Both the position numbers and the translations under genes were made by a program. Positions 1 through 13,029 of a stretch of DNA of 64,000 bases are shown piece after piece. Below the pieces are notes generated by a model that was not told the DNA's origin, searched no databases, and was given only the letters and a program-made list of their open reading frames with translations. Each line of letters begins with the position of its first letter. The first letter of the stretch is position 1. The stretch is from Cunninghamia lanceolata (lineage: Eukaryota; Streptophyta; Pinopsida; Cupressales; Cupressaceae): the NCBI GenBank assembly GCA_027924645.1, contig BSBN01000781.1, forward strand, positions 2,108,001 through 2,172,000, given 5' to 3'.

Positions 1-292
1 TGCCGAAACCAGTTTTACTTGAGTTGCCACAACTTCTTCAGATCATCATGTAGACCTCTAAAATCTTTACTTGATCATATTAAGACACATATCTATAAAC
101 CCTTTGAACCGCATACTCTGATCCTCATGTTATCTTGGATCTTTACCTTACTGTCTTCACTGTTCTTCTCTATTCTTGAAATGACCAATTTTCTCAATAT
201 CCTCAGCAAACAGTTCATCCAATCCTTATCATTAATGCAACAGGTGAATGTTGACATCAATGACAACATCGATTAGGCCCATACTTGCAACA
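1..292 (-). mobile_element. Element F 3' LTR (partial, cut by window edge)
   Basis: This is the end of a long terminal repeat. It matches 5920-6209 closely in the same orientation and ends in the same TTGCAACA. It is followed directly by a C-rich tract that is the polypurine tract of a minus-strand element. Because the element is read on the minus strand, this left copy is its 3' LTR. Only about 290 of the roughly 1,376 bases lie in the window. Small open frames inside it recur in the other LTR copy and are not genes. Confidence 0.9.
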
Positions 293-624
293 ATCTCCCC
301 CTTTTTCATTGATGGAAACATATGATGTGAAAATTTGTTTTGACCATCAAGACAAGAACTTTTCTTTACTGACACAACTCTTCCTATCATAAAAAACCAT
401 TCACATGTCTTCTTTTTCTTTACTTCTCCTCCTTTGATCAGAAACCACTTGTTTTTCACACGTCTTCTCTCCCCCTTTGACATCAATGGCAAATGACACA
501 TAATTATAACTCCACCACTTCAGAATCATATCAGCTGCTCCCCCTGAGTAGCAGCTCCCCATCATCAATCCAGACCACAAGATATGACTATGATATCCAC
601 TGGACTGATGCACATCAGTGCACC
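293..624 (-). other. Element F polypurine tract and 3' noncoding tail
   Basis: The stretch 293-306 (atctccccctttt on the plus strand) reads as an A/G tract on the element strand and abuts the 3' LTR, as a primer site for plus-strand DNA synthesis should. Further PPT-like blocks lie inward: ctccccctttgacatcaatg near 470, and ctccccctgag near 538. The same arrangement recurs in elements A and C. Repeated PPT-like motifs upstream of the 3' LTR have been described in Sireviruses; whether F belongs there is not settled. No convincing reading frame is present. Confidence 0.75.
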
Positions 625-3600
625 TTAGTTCATCACCAAAGCAGAAATAACTCCTAACTTCTCCCTGAGATACTCAAAAGAGTCCTTAGGTAGCGGTTTA
701 GTAAAGATGTCTGCAATCTGATCCTTGGAAGGCACAAACTCCATTCTGACTTCATTCTTTATCACTTGCTCTCTCAAAAAGTGAAACTTAATGGATATAT
801 GTTTAGTCTTTGAATGTAACACCAGATTCTTAGATATATTTATTGCACTTGAATTATCACAGAAGATTGTGATAGATTCCTCATACTCCACTTTGATGTC
901 TCTTAGCATCTGCTTCATCCATAAAACTTGAGTGCAACTACTTACTGCTGCAATATATTCTACTTTAGCTGTGGACAAAGATATTGTCTCTTGTTTCTTG
1001 CTTAGCCAAGAAACTAATCTATTCCCTAAAAAGAATGCTCCACCACTAGTACTCTTCTGGTCATCCACATCTCCTACCCAATCCACATTTGTATATGCAT
1101 GAAGAGAAAAATCATGATCTCTGGGATACCACAATCCATACTCAACTGTCCCTTTTAGATATCTAAAATCCTCTTGACTACCATGACATGCGATTCTCTA
1201 GGATCAGCTTGAAATCTAGCAACAAGACCAACAACATTCATAATGTCAGGTCTAGTTTGAGTGAGATACAATAATCCTCCAATCATTGACCTATACTTTT
1301 TCTGATCAACCTTAGGAGAGTCATCATCTTTGCTCAATTTACATCTAGTTGCCATGGGACTATTCATTGGTTTTGAGTCTTCCATCCCAAATTTCATCAA
1401 CAATTCTTTCACATATTTGGTCTGAGAAATGAAGATTCCTTTCTTTGTTTGAGTGATTTGTAAACCCAAGAAGAAATTCATTTCCCCAAGCATGGACATC
1501 TCAAATTCACTTTTCATTTGGTTTGAAAAAGTTTTGCACATACTATCTCTTCCACTAAAAATGATATCATCAACAAACACTTCAACAATCAAGATGTTTT
1601 TATGATCAATTTTGAAATACAAATTACTGTCAGTAGTACCTTTGTTAAAACTAATCTTCAAAAGATGCTTATCCAATCTTTCATACCAGGCTCTTGGGGC
1701 TTACTTCAATCCATACAGTGCTTTCTTCAACTTGCAGACCATATCACCATGATCAGACAATTGAAATCCATCCGGTTGCTCAATGTATACTTCTTCCAAG
1801 TCACCATTCAGGAAGGCGGACTTGACATCCATCTGATATACTTTGAAATCCTTGAAAGAAGCAAAAGTAAGAAATAATTTGACTACTTCAATTCTTGCCA
1901 CCGGAGCAAAAGTTTCTTCAAAATCAACTCCTTCTATTTGAGAGTAACCCTTGCAGACTAATCTGGCTTTGTTTCTGATTACTTCACCAACTTCATTCAG
2001 TTTGTTCCGGAAGACCCATTTGGTTCTAATCACATTCTTTTTTCTAGGTCTGGGAACAAGATCCCAAGTGTGATTTTTCTCAATTTGCATCAGTGCTTCC
2101 TCCATTACTTTAGTCCAATTTTCATGATTGCAAGCTTCATTCACTGTCTTAGGTTGAATCTTTGAAATTAGACAATACTCTTCTGAATCTTGAGCAATCC
2201 TCCTTCTTGTTTGTACACCTTTTCTTTTATCACCTATGATCTAATCTTCAGAATGGTTCAGTCTTACATACTTGGGAACTTTGGGAGTTTCTTGTACTTT
2301 TGATTCTTGATTAGGCTCATTAAAACTTATCTCTTCTTCCTGATTTATTGGATCAGTTTGAATCTAAATTTCAGAAGGGACTTGGGCTCCTTTACTTAGA
2401 ACACCATTGTGATCATCTTCATCATATTCATAAAACCTTGAAGGTTTTTCAATTCCTTCATCAACCTTCACATTTGTACTTTCTATAATCTTTCTCAGTC
2501 TCTTGTTATAACACCGGTATGCTTTGCTTTGAGTAGAGTAACCCAAGAATATTCCTTCATCACTTCTAGCATTAAACTTGCCTAGATTTTCATCTCTTTT
2601 AATGTAACATTTGCTACCAAAGACTCTAAAATACCTCACAGTAGGAGTGATGCCAAAGCAATGTTCATAAGGAGTCTTACCGGTATTGCTTCTGATTTGT
2701 ACTTGATTGAGAGTATAGACTGCAGTGCTGATAGCTTCTCTCCAATAGATCTAAGGAACATTTGCTTCCATCATCATGGTCCTAGATGCTTCCTAGATGG
2801 TCTAGTTCTTTCTCTCCACTACTCCATTTTGTTGTGGAGTCCTAGGAGCAGACAACTGTCTCTTTATTCCATGTTTCTCACAGAATTCTATGAACTCACC
2901 GAATGTGAATTCTCCACCTCTATCAGACGTTAGACATTTTAATTTTAATCCGATTTTATTCTCTACCATAGCCTTGAATATTTTGAATTTTTCAAGAGCC
3001 TCTAATTTCTCCTTTAGAAACGTTACCCACATCATCTGGAAGTAGTCATCAATTGATAGCATGAAGTATATATCACCTTGCACACTTTTGATTCTTTCCA
3101 GACCACATAAATCAGTATGAACTAAATCTAATAATCTGGTAGAAGATTGTTCCTTGCTTTTGAATGAGATTCTGCTTTGTTTACCCAACTAACATTCTTT
3201 GCACAAACTATTTGTAGGTTTTACCAATTTTAGAAGATCTCTTACAACCTAAGTGTTTCTAATCTTGATGATATTATCAAAATTCACATGACACATCCTC
3301 CTACGCCATATCCAACTCTGATCAATTTGCACAAATAGACAGCTTTTACCAGTACCAACTAAATGGAAGACATTACCTTTGTTTGAGTATCAGATGTAAT
3401 TTATGTTCTGAAACTTTCAAAGATCTTGCATTTTCCATTTTTGAATTAGAGATCATAGCCTTTGTCCACCAACTTTCCAACACTGAGAAGATTGTGCTTC
3501 AATCCTTCAACATACAGTATGTTACTAGTTTTGTTCTTTCCATCAAAAGAAATGGTTCCTCTTCCTCTAATTCTGCCAGCAAAATTATCACCAAACTTTA

Positions 3601-4669
3601 CCACTCCTCCTTCATACCTTTCCAAATCTATAAATTTATTTTTGTCACCTATCATATGGTGAGAGCATCCACTGTCAATGACCCAATCATCCTTTTCTTC
3701 AACTTGGGCAGCCAGAGCTCTTTCTATAACTTTATGATTGATAGATTCAGAGGTCATTGGATCTTCTTCCTTAATGGAAATGAACACCCAGTCACTTCTA
3801 GATTTGTTTCCTGTCTCTGATTCATCATCTTTTACTCCTTCATTATCACCATCTTCATGAACATAGTAACAATTCTTTTGAAACCTTGATCTATTAGGAT
3901 TTGGCCTTGAAAATCTTTCTGTACACCTTGAGGCAAAATGACCAATCTTATTGCAATTAAAACACTTAAAAGGTAATTTCCCTTCATAGTTACTGGATCC
4001 TCTTGGCAATCTTTTTGCAATAAGGGCTTCAAGTTGAGCAATTTCTACTTCTTCTTCTAGGTCTTTTCTTGCTTTTTCATACCATGAAGGTTTCCTTGAG
4101 GAGTTCTCTCCTGGATCAAACCTTTGTTTACCCTTTACAGATCCACTGGCTTTGAATGCAGATTCAGTCATGGGGGGGCATCTCCAAACTTGGTCAATTC
4201 AAATGCAGCCAATTTACCAACTAATTGATCTCTTATGACACTTGAATGGGCTCTGAATTCTTCAATGGCAGCAACCTTGTATTTATAAGAATCAAGAAGG
4301 GATATGAGTACTTTGCCAACAATATCATCTTCATCTAAGACTCCACTAGCACATCTAATGTCACAAACAAGCTCATTTACTCTTGGCATAAAAGTAGTGA
4401 TATTTTCATCTTCTCTCATCTTCAGATTTTCAAATTTTCCTTTTAGACTATGTAACCTTACACATTTAACATACTTGTCTCCTTCATGTAGAAGTTCTAG
4501 TTTTTCCCAAATCTCAAAAGTGGTTTGTAGGTCAACAAAATTTGTCAGTTATGAATCAGACAAGGCACTTAGAAGAGCTTCTTTAGTCCGCAGATTATTT
4601 TTAGCATCTGTGATTTTAGTTGCAGTTTTTAGGCCATTCTGTGGGGGAGTATACTTTGTTGTATCCATG
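625..4669 (-). pseudogene. Ty1/copia gag-pol polyprotein, decayed (element F)
   Basis: Domains follow the copia order on the minus strand. Gag starts at the ATG at 4669, 150 bases after the primer site; a stop occurs near 4550. A UBN2-type gag piece lies at 4419-4168. A CX2CX4HX4C zinc knuckle (CFNCNKIGHFASRC) and a protease with the DSGCSHHM active-site signature lie within 4171-3446. Integrase at 3188-2802 shows VHTDLCG, TSDRGGEF and PQQNGVVERKN. Reverse transcriptase at 2144-1155 shows [12 protein letters not shown] and FVDDIIF. RNase H at 1134-625 has the usual copia ending. The order gag-protease-integrase-RT-RNase H defines Ty1/copia. The frame is broken by several stops and shifts, including one beside a run of seven G at 4171-4177, so the copy is dead. 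It was probably the autonomous type able to mobilise A and C. Confidence 0.93.
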
Positions 4670-4819
4670 GTCTAGTACTGCATTCCCATACATTACAAGT
4701 GACTTTGCATGAAACTTTTCCAAAGATTAAAATTGGTTCCATCAAACTTCAGACTATCCTTCTTGTAGGATGACATCCTAGATCTCCTCATGTGGTTAAG
4801 CTCCTTTTAGAGGAACTTA

Positions 4820-4831
4820 GCTCTGATACCA
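4820..4831 (-). other. Primer binding site, element F (initiator Met tRNA)
   Basis: On the minus strand this reads TGGTATCAGAGC, the plant initiator methionine tRNA primer site typical of copia elements. It lies two bases inside the 5' LTR boundary at 4834, which fixes the element's orientation as minus. Confidence 0.93.
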
Positions 4832-4833
4832 AT

Positions 4834-6209
4834 TGTTAGATTTAGGATAGGCAACTAAGAGGGGGGGTGAATTAGTTGTCGAAAACTTTTTTCCAATTAA
4901 ACACTTAAATCCACTTTGAAATTCAGTAGCATAATAATAAATCAATCATGGAAACACAATGCATTAAATCAAGAGCAAAAACATATTAACACATGAGACA
5001 CCAAGATTTTGACATGGAAAACCTGGTTAAGGGAAAAACCATGGGGTGACTAACCCAAGAATGTATTCTCTGTTAGAAGAATAGAAGGAAAAAATGGCAC
5101 ATGCCAATTAGGGCTCACTGCCCAAGCACACTGCTCACAAGAGGCCCACTGCCTACAAGAGACACACTATCTACAGAATGATAAATATCACATACTTGAA
5201 CTAGAGAATAGCATCTTCACCATGCTTGAATCAGTTCCATTTAAGCCCAATACTTATGCTCTACCTTTTTCTCTTCACCCCGTTACCACACACTCATCTT
5301 CCACAAGATGCACTCTGGAATGACTTTACAATTCCTTATTTATACAAGACATCGACTTAGGAATGATCATCTAAGTCAGAAAAAATTATAGAGAAAATAC
5401 ATAAATACAACATGACTAATTAAAAAAGACTTCACGTGGATCAACACATTGTCAGCCACACAGATCTAAGACTTCAATCTTCTTCTAGGAACATGCCAAT
5501 CTTCACACAACATCTTCAAAATCATCCGCAGGATGTGTAACTCATCTGGTCAGCCAAACTTAGGAAGAACACCATCATCCAGGAGTTGTTCCTCAATTGT
5601 AAGCTCAAACTCCAATGCAGATCACCAACACAAACTGGACATGATCCAAAGACCTCCACAAGCTAGCCTGAATCACCAAGAACATCCACACTACATCTGC
5701 TTACTAAAATCCTTCTCTCCTCCATCCGTAACCTCAAGAACACATTCTGTCATCACTATCATAATGGAATAGATGCTTACGGACCTCCAGACCACTAACC
5801 ATTTAAGTTGTAACTCCGCATAGACTTCCAAAACACTCCACCAAATCTGTAGAACAAGATAATGCATTTCTGGATCTCACCGGACCTATCTATATCACTT
5901 TGTCACCTCTGAACACTTGCCAGAACCAGTTTTACTTGAGTGGCCACAACTTCTTCAGATCATCATGCAGACCTCTGAAATCTTTACTTGATCATCTAAA
6001 GATGCATATCTACAAACCTTTTGAACCGTATCCTCTGATCCTCATCTTATCTTGGATCTTTATCTTACTTTCTTCACTATTCTTCTATGTTCCTGAAATG
6101 ACCAATTTTCTCAATATCCTCAGCAAATAGTTCATCCAATCCTTATCATTAATGCAACAAGAGAATGTTGGCATCAATGACAACACTAGTTAGGCCCATA
6201 CTTGCAACA
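4834..6209 (-). mobile_element. Element F 5' LTR (complete)
   Basis: The repeat runs from TGTTAG next to the primer site to TTGCAACA at 6209, about 1,376 bases, with the TG...CA ends expected of an LTR. Its last 290 bases match 1-292. Near its start are an actaagaggggggGTGAAT block and, further in, gttaagggaaaaacca; both modules recur in the LTRs of elements A and C. The base after the LTR is t (taaac...); the matching target duplication lies outside the window. Short frames within it are not taken as genes. Confidence 0.9.
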
Positions 6210-7828
6210 TAAACAATGTAATATTGTACTATCTTGTAAAGGAAATTGTATATGTACTTGTATCCTTTTTGCAGGATCTTCATGATTACTTATCTAATGA
6301 TATAATATGGAAATGTATGTGTTTATTCATTTGATAAAATTAGATTAGAATGAACCATGGTTGTTAGTTAATTCATAATGTTGGTTAGATCATGATAATA
6401 GTTGTTAGTAATGCAGTCGTGGAATCCCTAGAGGATACAGCTTAACTTGATGTATGATTAAATATGATTTACATTTCTTGTTATTTCTTTCTTTAAAAAA
6501 ATATTTAGTCCTTTGTATAGCATAGTTGAGCTATTCCCTAGGGTTTCATGGTGGGGCATTATAGTTACCCTCTCATACCATGCCATTAGACATAACCCTC
6601 ATCTCATGGACATAGGCCTCACACACCTTGTGTGTATTGAGGATATCCCATAAAAGCCCATACATCCTAGATTTTGAGACCCTTTGACTGTCATATCATG
6701 TGGTGCACCACTGCAGTAGGAGGGAAAGATTCTCACACATAGCATCATACTTGAGATAGGGTCTACTTTGGACAAGATGAAAGTCTCCAAATTAAGGGGT
6801 ATAAGGCGGTAAATGACCTTATATTCCCTATCTAAGCAATCTATGGCATTATGGTATTAATGGGGTTGGTCTCTATTTTGAGTTGGAATTGGCCCACAGC
6901 CATTCATGAGATCCACAAGATATGTCACAGCTATTTTACTAAATCTAGGGTGTTGGTGTGGTTGGCATGTCTTCATCATCAAAGCCTATGAACCCCCTTA
7001 ATCCAAATCAAATCCAAATCCTTTTCAAGAATTGTACATATATGTGTGTGAATTTTATTTGCAAAGTTACCTAAAGTCAAGCACCTAGCCATCCTAAACC
7101 ACCTCTTAATCATCCATTTTAATCCTCATCCAAATCATCCATTTTCCTAATCCAAATCCGAATAATCCAATTTCTTCCTAATCCACCTTATCTCAATCTA
7201 ATTCCTCCTAATCACCCATCCAATTTCATCCTAATCATTATCGTAGTCATCCAAATCATTCTCCTAATCCATCATCATTATCCTAATCTAATCCCATCAT
7301 TCAAGCTTATTTAAGTTCCCTCTTTGAGCTTAAACATAGTCATCATTATAATCACTCTCTAATCCATATCTTAATCCACTCAGTCATATCCTAATCTATT
7401 TATCCAATCTTAATCACCCCGTAATCCTCTTAATCCAACCCTCTTATCCTCTTACTCCTTTTTCATCCATATTCTAAGCCATTTTACTAAGTATTTCATC
7501 CTAGTCCAATTCTCAATCTCCATCCTAATTCAATCCTAATCACTTCCTTATCCTCTTAATCCAAATCCCTTAATCCCAAATCTCTTCCACATCTAATCCA
7601 ATCCATTATCCTAACCATCTTATACTAATCATCTATCCCTCTAATCCTACATCCATTATCCACCTCATCCATTTCCCAATCATCACAATTATCCTAATCA
7701 ATTCCCATCAATTGAGTTTACCCCAATCCCACTATTTGAGCTTAATCAAGTCTCTCATAATCCCCTTCATCCTTAACCATAATCCATCTGCATCATCCAA
7801 TCCTAATCCATTCCATCCCTAATCTTAA
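6210..7828. other. Gene-free AT-rich DNA with degenerate TAATCC-rich sequence
   Basis: No supported gene. From about 6990 to 7828 the plus strand is cryptically simple: variants of tcctaatcca, ccaaatcatcc and taatccaatcc recur dozens of times without a fixed period. It is not the plant telomere repeat, which would be CCCTAAA. The 63-codon frame at 6599-6790 has no recognisable features. Confidence 0.6.
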
Positions 7829-8067
7829 TCCAACCTGTAGACACCTGAAAATGTCTCAATCCCTTTAACAATTTTCCTACATCCTAGCATTACCAACTTA
7901 TCCCTCTTCACCAATTAATTAAATAAAATCAAAATTATTTAATTAATTAACCCTAAGTCATCCATAACCATTTACCCTTATCTATTTACCCCTAATTTAT
8001 CCTTAGTAATGAATTAATTTAATTAATTCAGCACTATACCTCACAACACCATCCCTCATCAATTAAA
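7829..8067. other. Possible LTR start, unassigned
   Basis: The sequence tgtagacacctgaaaatgtc at about 7829 resembles the start of LTRs in some plant Ty3/gypsy elements. I find no second copy in the window and no primer site that would close an element, so this remains a weak suggestion. The rest is AT-rich with several taattaatt runs. Confidence 0.25.
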
Positions 8068-8240
8068 AAAAAGAGTGAATAAAAAGAGAGCGATGAAAAA
8101 AAGAGAGATAAAAAAGAAAGTGATGAAAAAGAGAGATGAAAAAAGAGTGATAAAAAAGGAGAGTGATGAAAAAGAGAGTGATGAAAAAAGAGAGTAAAAA
8201 AAAGAGCAATAAAAATAGAGTGAGATGAGAGAGTGATTCA
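8068..8240 (+). repeat. Purine-rich imperfect minisatellite (gagagtgatgaaaaa)
   Basis: About 170 bases are almost pure A/G on the plus strand, built from variants of gagagtgatgaaaaa of 14-20 bases. The minus-strand 60-codon frame rich in F, S and L here is an artefact of this composition. An imperfect duplication of about 67 bases follows at 8265-8380 (tagtggagcaatg occurs twice). Confidence 0.75.
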
Positions 8241-10408
8241 ATTGACTGGGTGATCAGGCATCTCTATCGAGGCTATGGATGCTTGGATGATAGTGGAGCA
8301 ATGCCTTGGTGGAGCTAGTGATATCTCCATTAGTGCTATAGATGCCTAGTTGGTAGTGGAGCAATGTCTGAGTGACTACATGATAGCTTGAGTTACTTTA
8401 CCTATCCCAATCTTTGGTTTGTGATTGATGATTTCTTGTATACTCAAGGAAGGGGAATGAATCACATGCACACACTTGGGTTTCAGATGCATTTGACCTT
8501 GTGCCTATTCATTCTTGCTTATAGTCGAGCTTGCATTCATACTCCTGCTATGGTTGATGAAACTAGAGTTTTGGGTCCTTGGCTAGTCTTTGGCACCTTG
8601 GAATGCTATGGAGCATTCTTTGTTTTGGTTGGCATCTGTTGTGTTCCCCACAACCCACCCCATTCTTAGTGGCTAAAATAGGAACCCCCTTCTGTTATTT
8701 CATGTCCTATCTATGAAGTATCACACCTTATTATGTCTTGGGACTAGATTTTGGAGTTTCTGGTTTTAACTATTTCATGTTTCATGAATTGGCCCTTTTG
8801 CAATTTTATGTTGTCAAACTTTTAGACTTTGTCCTTCTGGCATAACAGAAGATGGAGGCCCGAGGCTCCAAAATTTTGTTCTTTGACTTGGGCATGTTTT
8901 CTCATTACTAGATTTTCCCATTAGGATATCAGAGTTTGTCATGTTTACATGATAGTAAAATCATCTCTAATACTCCGATTCATGGATTGTTGCATTGCTC
9001 GTATGGACGTTGTTTCGTCAAGGTTAGTCATCCCAAAATGACTATAGAACATTCCATAATAGCCCAATCTCAAGGACACTAGTGTGGAGTTGGTAGATCA
9101 CCTACGTGACATCAAAGATTATCCTTTCATCTTGCTCATTGGCTAGATTCGTGGCATGGGAATTGATTTCCCTCCACCTACCCTTGGCAATGAATTAATG
9201 GTGGCCTCCTGCATGTGCAAACGACCCTTTTATTGATTTTTTGAGCACATTTGTTCTCATTCAAGATTTTTACAACCAAATTTCTCTCTAAGCTCCATGA
9301 ATTTGACTTACACCTTGAGATCTTTTTGATACCTTGTTGTAATTTCGCGTTGGAATTGAAAGTTTGTTGTTGTTGGAGTGTAGATTTCACATTTTTAGCC
9401 CCCTTTTTGTCAAATTTGTGTGTGTTTTCTAGGTTGCTGTTTCGATTTTCCCTCCTCATTTACTTTGCATCCATTAATCTCATAATGAGGGTCATGGTCA
9501 TTCTTTTGTTGTAGATTTAGGTTTAAATCTGGTCAGTTTGGGTCGTTTTCACTATAACCTCATGTTTTACGAAAATGGATTTACTTTTTTGTGTTTTAGG
9601 GCTATTGAATTCATTTTATAGCTTGACACACTTGTTGAGGTTTTTTTTACTTTGTACTTTAGAATGTTTGAGCATCGAGGATCAGACTTTCAATCTTCCA
9701 TCTACTCCTTTGTGAGTTTAAGCCATTTGCATTGTTTTAGAATGTCAGGGCATCAGAGATTGGACTTCCAACCTTCGACCTCCCTCTTGACCAAGTAGCC
9801 TTTTTTTGGTCAAACTCTAGTCCATCCCTTAGCTTTGTGGTAACCTGTTGGGGTTTGAACTTCGAGGGTTTTGGATTTTCATGTGTTCAATTTAAGGTAG
9901 AAGAAGGCACTCCTGTCCCCTGCTCCTTGATTGCTTTAAAACATCAAAGTTCAGACATTAGATCCTATGGGTTGTCCCTTCCTCCTCTTTGGTCAAAGTA
10001 TGTTCTTTCTCTCAACTCTCTTATTGCTTTGTAAAATGTTGGAGTTTCAGGTGTTGGGCCTCCTAGGTTATCTGTTCTTATATTTCTCAATTTTAAAGGA
10101 GTGAACTTCGATTCCCTGACTCTTGATCATATGTATTCTTTTCAGAGTTCTTATCTTGGGTCTTAACCATCACCTTTTAGAAACTAAAATGTCAGAGTTT
10201 TGACGTCGGGCCTTCCATCTTACTTCTTTCGATTCCTTTGGCATACGAAATGATTTAGGCCCGACCCCCTACTTTCAACGAACTACTAGAAGCTACATCC
10301 TTGCTATTTCTGGATGTTACTAAAAGAAAATAGAACTTCATGATGATTTGGAAATGACTAACATTACTATTTGCATGGAAACACTAGTGATGGGTGGTGT
10401 GTATGAGT
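8241..10408. other. No gene; possible 5' noncoding region of element D
   Basis: No recognisable coding region. Between 9660 and 10250 a loose motif recurs about five times at uneven spacing: aatgt(c/t)(a/g)g(a/g)g, then a TCAG-rich part, then c/ttcc and t/ctcttggtcaaa. Examples lie near 9663, 9740, 9950, 10035 and 10190. Open frames up to 93 codons occur, but none has a known motif. The stretch may be the untranslated leader of frame D, but no LTR boundary or primer site was found. Confidence 0.4.
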
Positions 10409-13029
10409 GCAGGAAAATGGTTGAGGCACCACCACCACCACCTCCAATAGCAAAGAAGAAATAGGAATTCAAAGGGCATCTGCCTACCTCCAATCTAGCT
10501 AACCCATACCCAAAGATTGGAGACACTGATATTGGTCATCCAGACCCTTGGAGTTACCTGCAGCAATTGAGGAATGAAGCTAACAAGTCCTTTCAAACAA
10601 AATGTCTAGAGAACTCTGGGCTCTTTCAAGCGATTGCATTCCCAATCTCAGTGCAAGCACCTGAATTAACACTAGCATGCACCCAAAGATATAGGGCTAG
10701 TAGTAAGAAAGTGATTAGGCCATCAAGGAATGCAGTGCTATACTTTTCCTCTAACATGGTGGACAGAGTCTTCAATCTACCTACATATGCAAACTATGAT
10801 AAGATCATGAAAAACTCAGCATTGACCTTCTATAGCAACAAGACTGTCACAACAATAGGTTACATGCACCAACACCTCCTAGTTACACAAAGGAAACATC
10901 CTTTGAAGATGGTTCGAGTCCAAACTTACAATGAATTCAAGCAGGATGGGAGAAGATTCATTACCCTCTCAAGTAGAGTATTTGGGTTGCCCGCTACTAA
11001 CAAATGGCACCCATGGATGTGCAACTTTTGCATGAAGATTATACATGGTAAGAGGATTGACTGGGGATCCTTCATAAGTGATAAGGTTGATGAACATCTT
11101 TCTGAAGTAATAGAGACCAAGGAATTCTACATGACCTCATACCTGGTTTACTTGCTGGCTTATCAGGCCAGTTTCCTAAGCTTATTACAAGTGAGCTCTC
11201 TCCAACAGGGAGAAGTCCTTGTTTATAACCACTTTCCCCAGCTAGAACTAATGACCAGCCTGAAGAGCTATTGCATTGTTAATAATGCCTTCATCTATGC
11301 TGTGATCAAAGGGCTTGAAAATGACTACTCTCAAAGAATATATGTTGAGGCAGTAGAAGAGCTAGAAAAATGGGGAAACTGGTATATCTAGTTTCAAACC
11401 TTCACATACATCCAGGTCATGGGGTTTGATAAAGCCCCTACAAGCTGCCAAGGTATCCCAGTGATAGGATCATCCTATTGGAGATACATAGATAGATCTT
11501 TGAGGTATACAAGTTGATTTCTGGTAAGCACAAGTCCAACTTCAAGTTCCCAATCAAGATAGGGGAATATAGCTGCCAAAGTATCATAAATGTAAAACAT
11601 GCAAAAGTAGAATTGGATTTCCTATCATTGGGCTCATTCGACAACATAAGGAGCAAATTTGATCCCATTGGATGAGTCATCCCCCTGATAGGAAGTTGGT
11701 ATGTGCATTAGTATGCTATTGAGGACTAGTGGGAGAATTGTTTTGAATACCATGAGGTCCAGAAAAGGGATTCTTATAGGCTTAGCCTTCACCTGCTAAA
11801 GAGGTTAGACTACCCAGGGTTGCCCAAAGTTCCAAATAGCATGAAAGAGGATGGTGTTTTATTGGACCCCTCTTATGAAAATCAAAATATATATTATTTC
11901 CCCTTAGCCTCGATCAGATGGGATCAGACTGAAGATATGTCAATAGAAAACAGGGCTAAGGAGGTATTGAAGAGGACAAAAGCTTGGATAAGGAAACCTT
12001 ACCCCATGATTAACCCCAAGCCTATAAAAGGGACAAAAAGCTCTAAAGAAGCCAAACATATGGGTAAGAAGGTAAAAAAGTAGGTCCCTACTGCTCCTGT
12101 TGCTACTGAAGAGATTGACCCTACTACAGTCAAAAGAAAACAAAAGACAGTGGTGGTAAATGTAGACTCTGAAGAAGAAGAGGAAGAAGATATTGTACCC
12201 TTGGCCAGGAGGGCCCCTACAAGGACCTCAAGCCTTGCATTCAGAGGTGTTACCATGACATCAACCCCTAATCTCACCATCACAACCACCTCTCCTCTAG
12301 TCCTTGTTGCTACTACAGTTGCAGCTAAGGTTAGAGTAGAACCATCCTCCACTTCACCACCCTCATCTCCCACTTAACAAACCTCATTACCATCACCCAC
12401 ACCACCTTCTCCTTCCATTCCATCTCAACCTTCCATTATTTAGCCTGCAATTCCCTCTCAGCATCCACCTTCTACATCACTCACTCCTCCCTCTTCCCAT
12501 ACTTCTAGCACATAAACTCTAGTGGCTCTTGGCCAAACAATTGAGGAAGAAGTGGAAAAAGAAGATATCACCACTAAGATCAAGAGAAATAAGAGGTTAC
12601 CCCTCTAGCTATAGAACAAAGAAAAGTAGATACGCCAGAGGAAGTAAGAAGCCAACAGGCTGAAGTGCCTAGTGTTAAGAAGGAGTAGCCAATAGAGGCC
12701 ACTGCAAAGGCTCCCAAAGACAAAACAAAGGATATATTTGAGGAGATCTTGGGCAGCCATGGGCCCACTCTAGAGAAACTGGTTGGAAATATCCCCTCTA
12801 AGCAGCAAGAAGAATATGGTGGGGGATCCAATGAATCAGAAAAGACACAAGTCTTGACCCCGTCACTAACAAGATCACCATCTCCACCCTCGACTCCTTC
12901 TCCACCACAAGATGCCACAACTGAGTCAGGCCTCCTAGTTTGGCTAAACAAGATAGTGGAAAAGAGAAAGAGAACATATGTTGAGGAGGAAGATTTGACT
13001 ACTGTAGCCTAAATATTAGGGGAACCTCT
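10409..13029 (+). pseudogene. Large unrecognised retroelement-type ORF D, N-terminal part
   Basis: Reading from the ATG at 10409 (MVEAPPPPPP), the frame crosses one stop at 10454 and stays open to 11391. It then continues through short shifts and stops. Three regions can be seen. A globular N-terminal part of about 430 codons includes VFGLPATNKWHPWMCNF and, after a frameshift, KLPRYPSDRIILLE and FKFPIKIGEYSCQSI. A basic stretch around 12000-12080 is followed by an acidic run (DSEEEEEEDI, near 12170). A Ser/Pro/Thr-rich linker covers 12230-12950. No zinc knuckle, protease or polymerase motif is seen. LTR element B interrupts the frame at 13029; it resumes at 34167 after the 5-bp duplication. 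I do not recognise the family. Its setting among retroelements suggests a non-autonomous element's ORF, but this is inference. Confidence 0.55.

Noticed and set aside
3383..3820. 145-codon plus-strand ORF
   Set aside because: It lies antisense to the copia zinc-knuckle and protease frame and has no features of its own.
4820..4831. tRNA gene at TGGTATCAGAGC sites
   Set aside because: These are 12-base primer sites beside LTRs without any cloverleaf sequence.
6990..7828. Telomere-like repeat (cctaatcc words)
   Set aside because: Plant telomeres are CCCTAAA; the words here vary and have no fixed period.
8388..8669. 93-codon hydrophobic ORF
   Set aside because: No motif, no homologous repeat and no gene context; length is not unusual for chance.
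12580..12951. 123-codon minus-strand ORF
   Set aside because: Antisense shadow of the Pro/Ser/Thr-rich linker of frame D.
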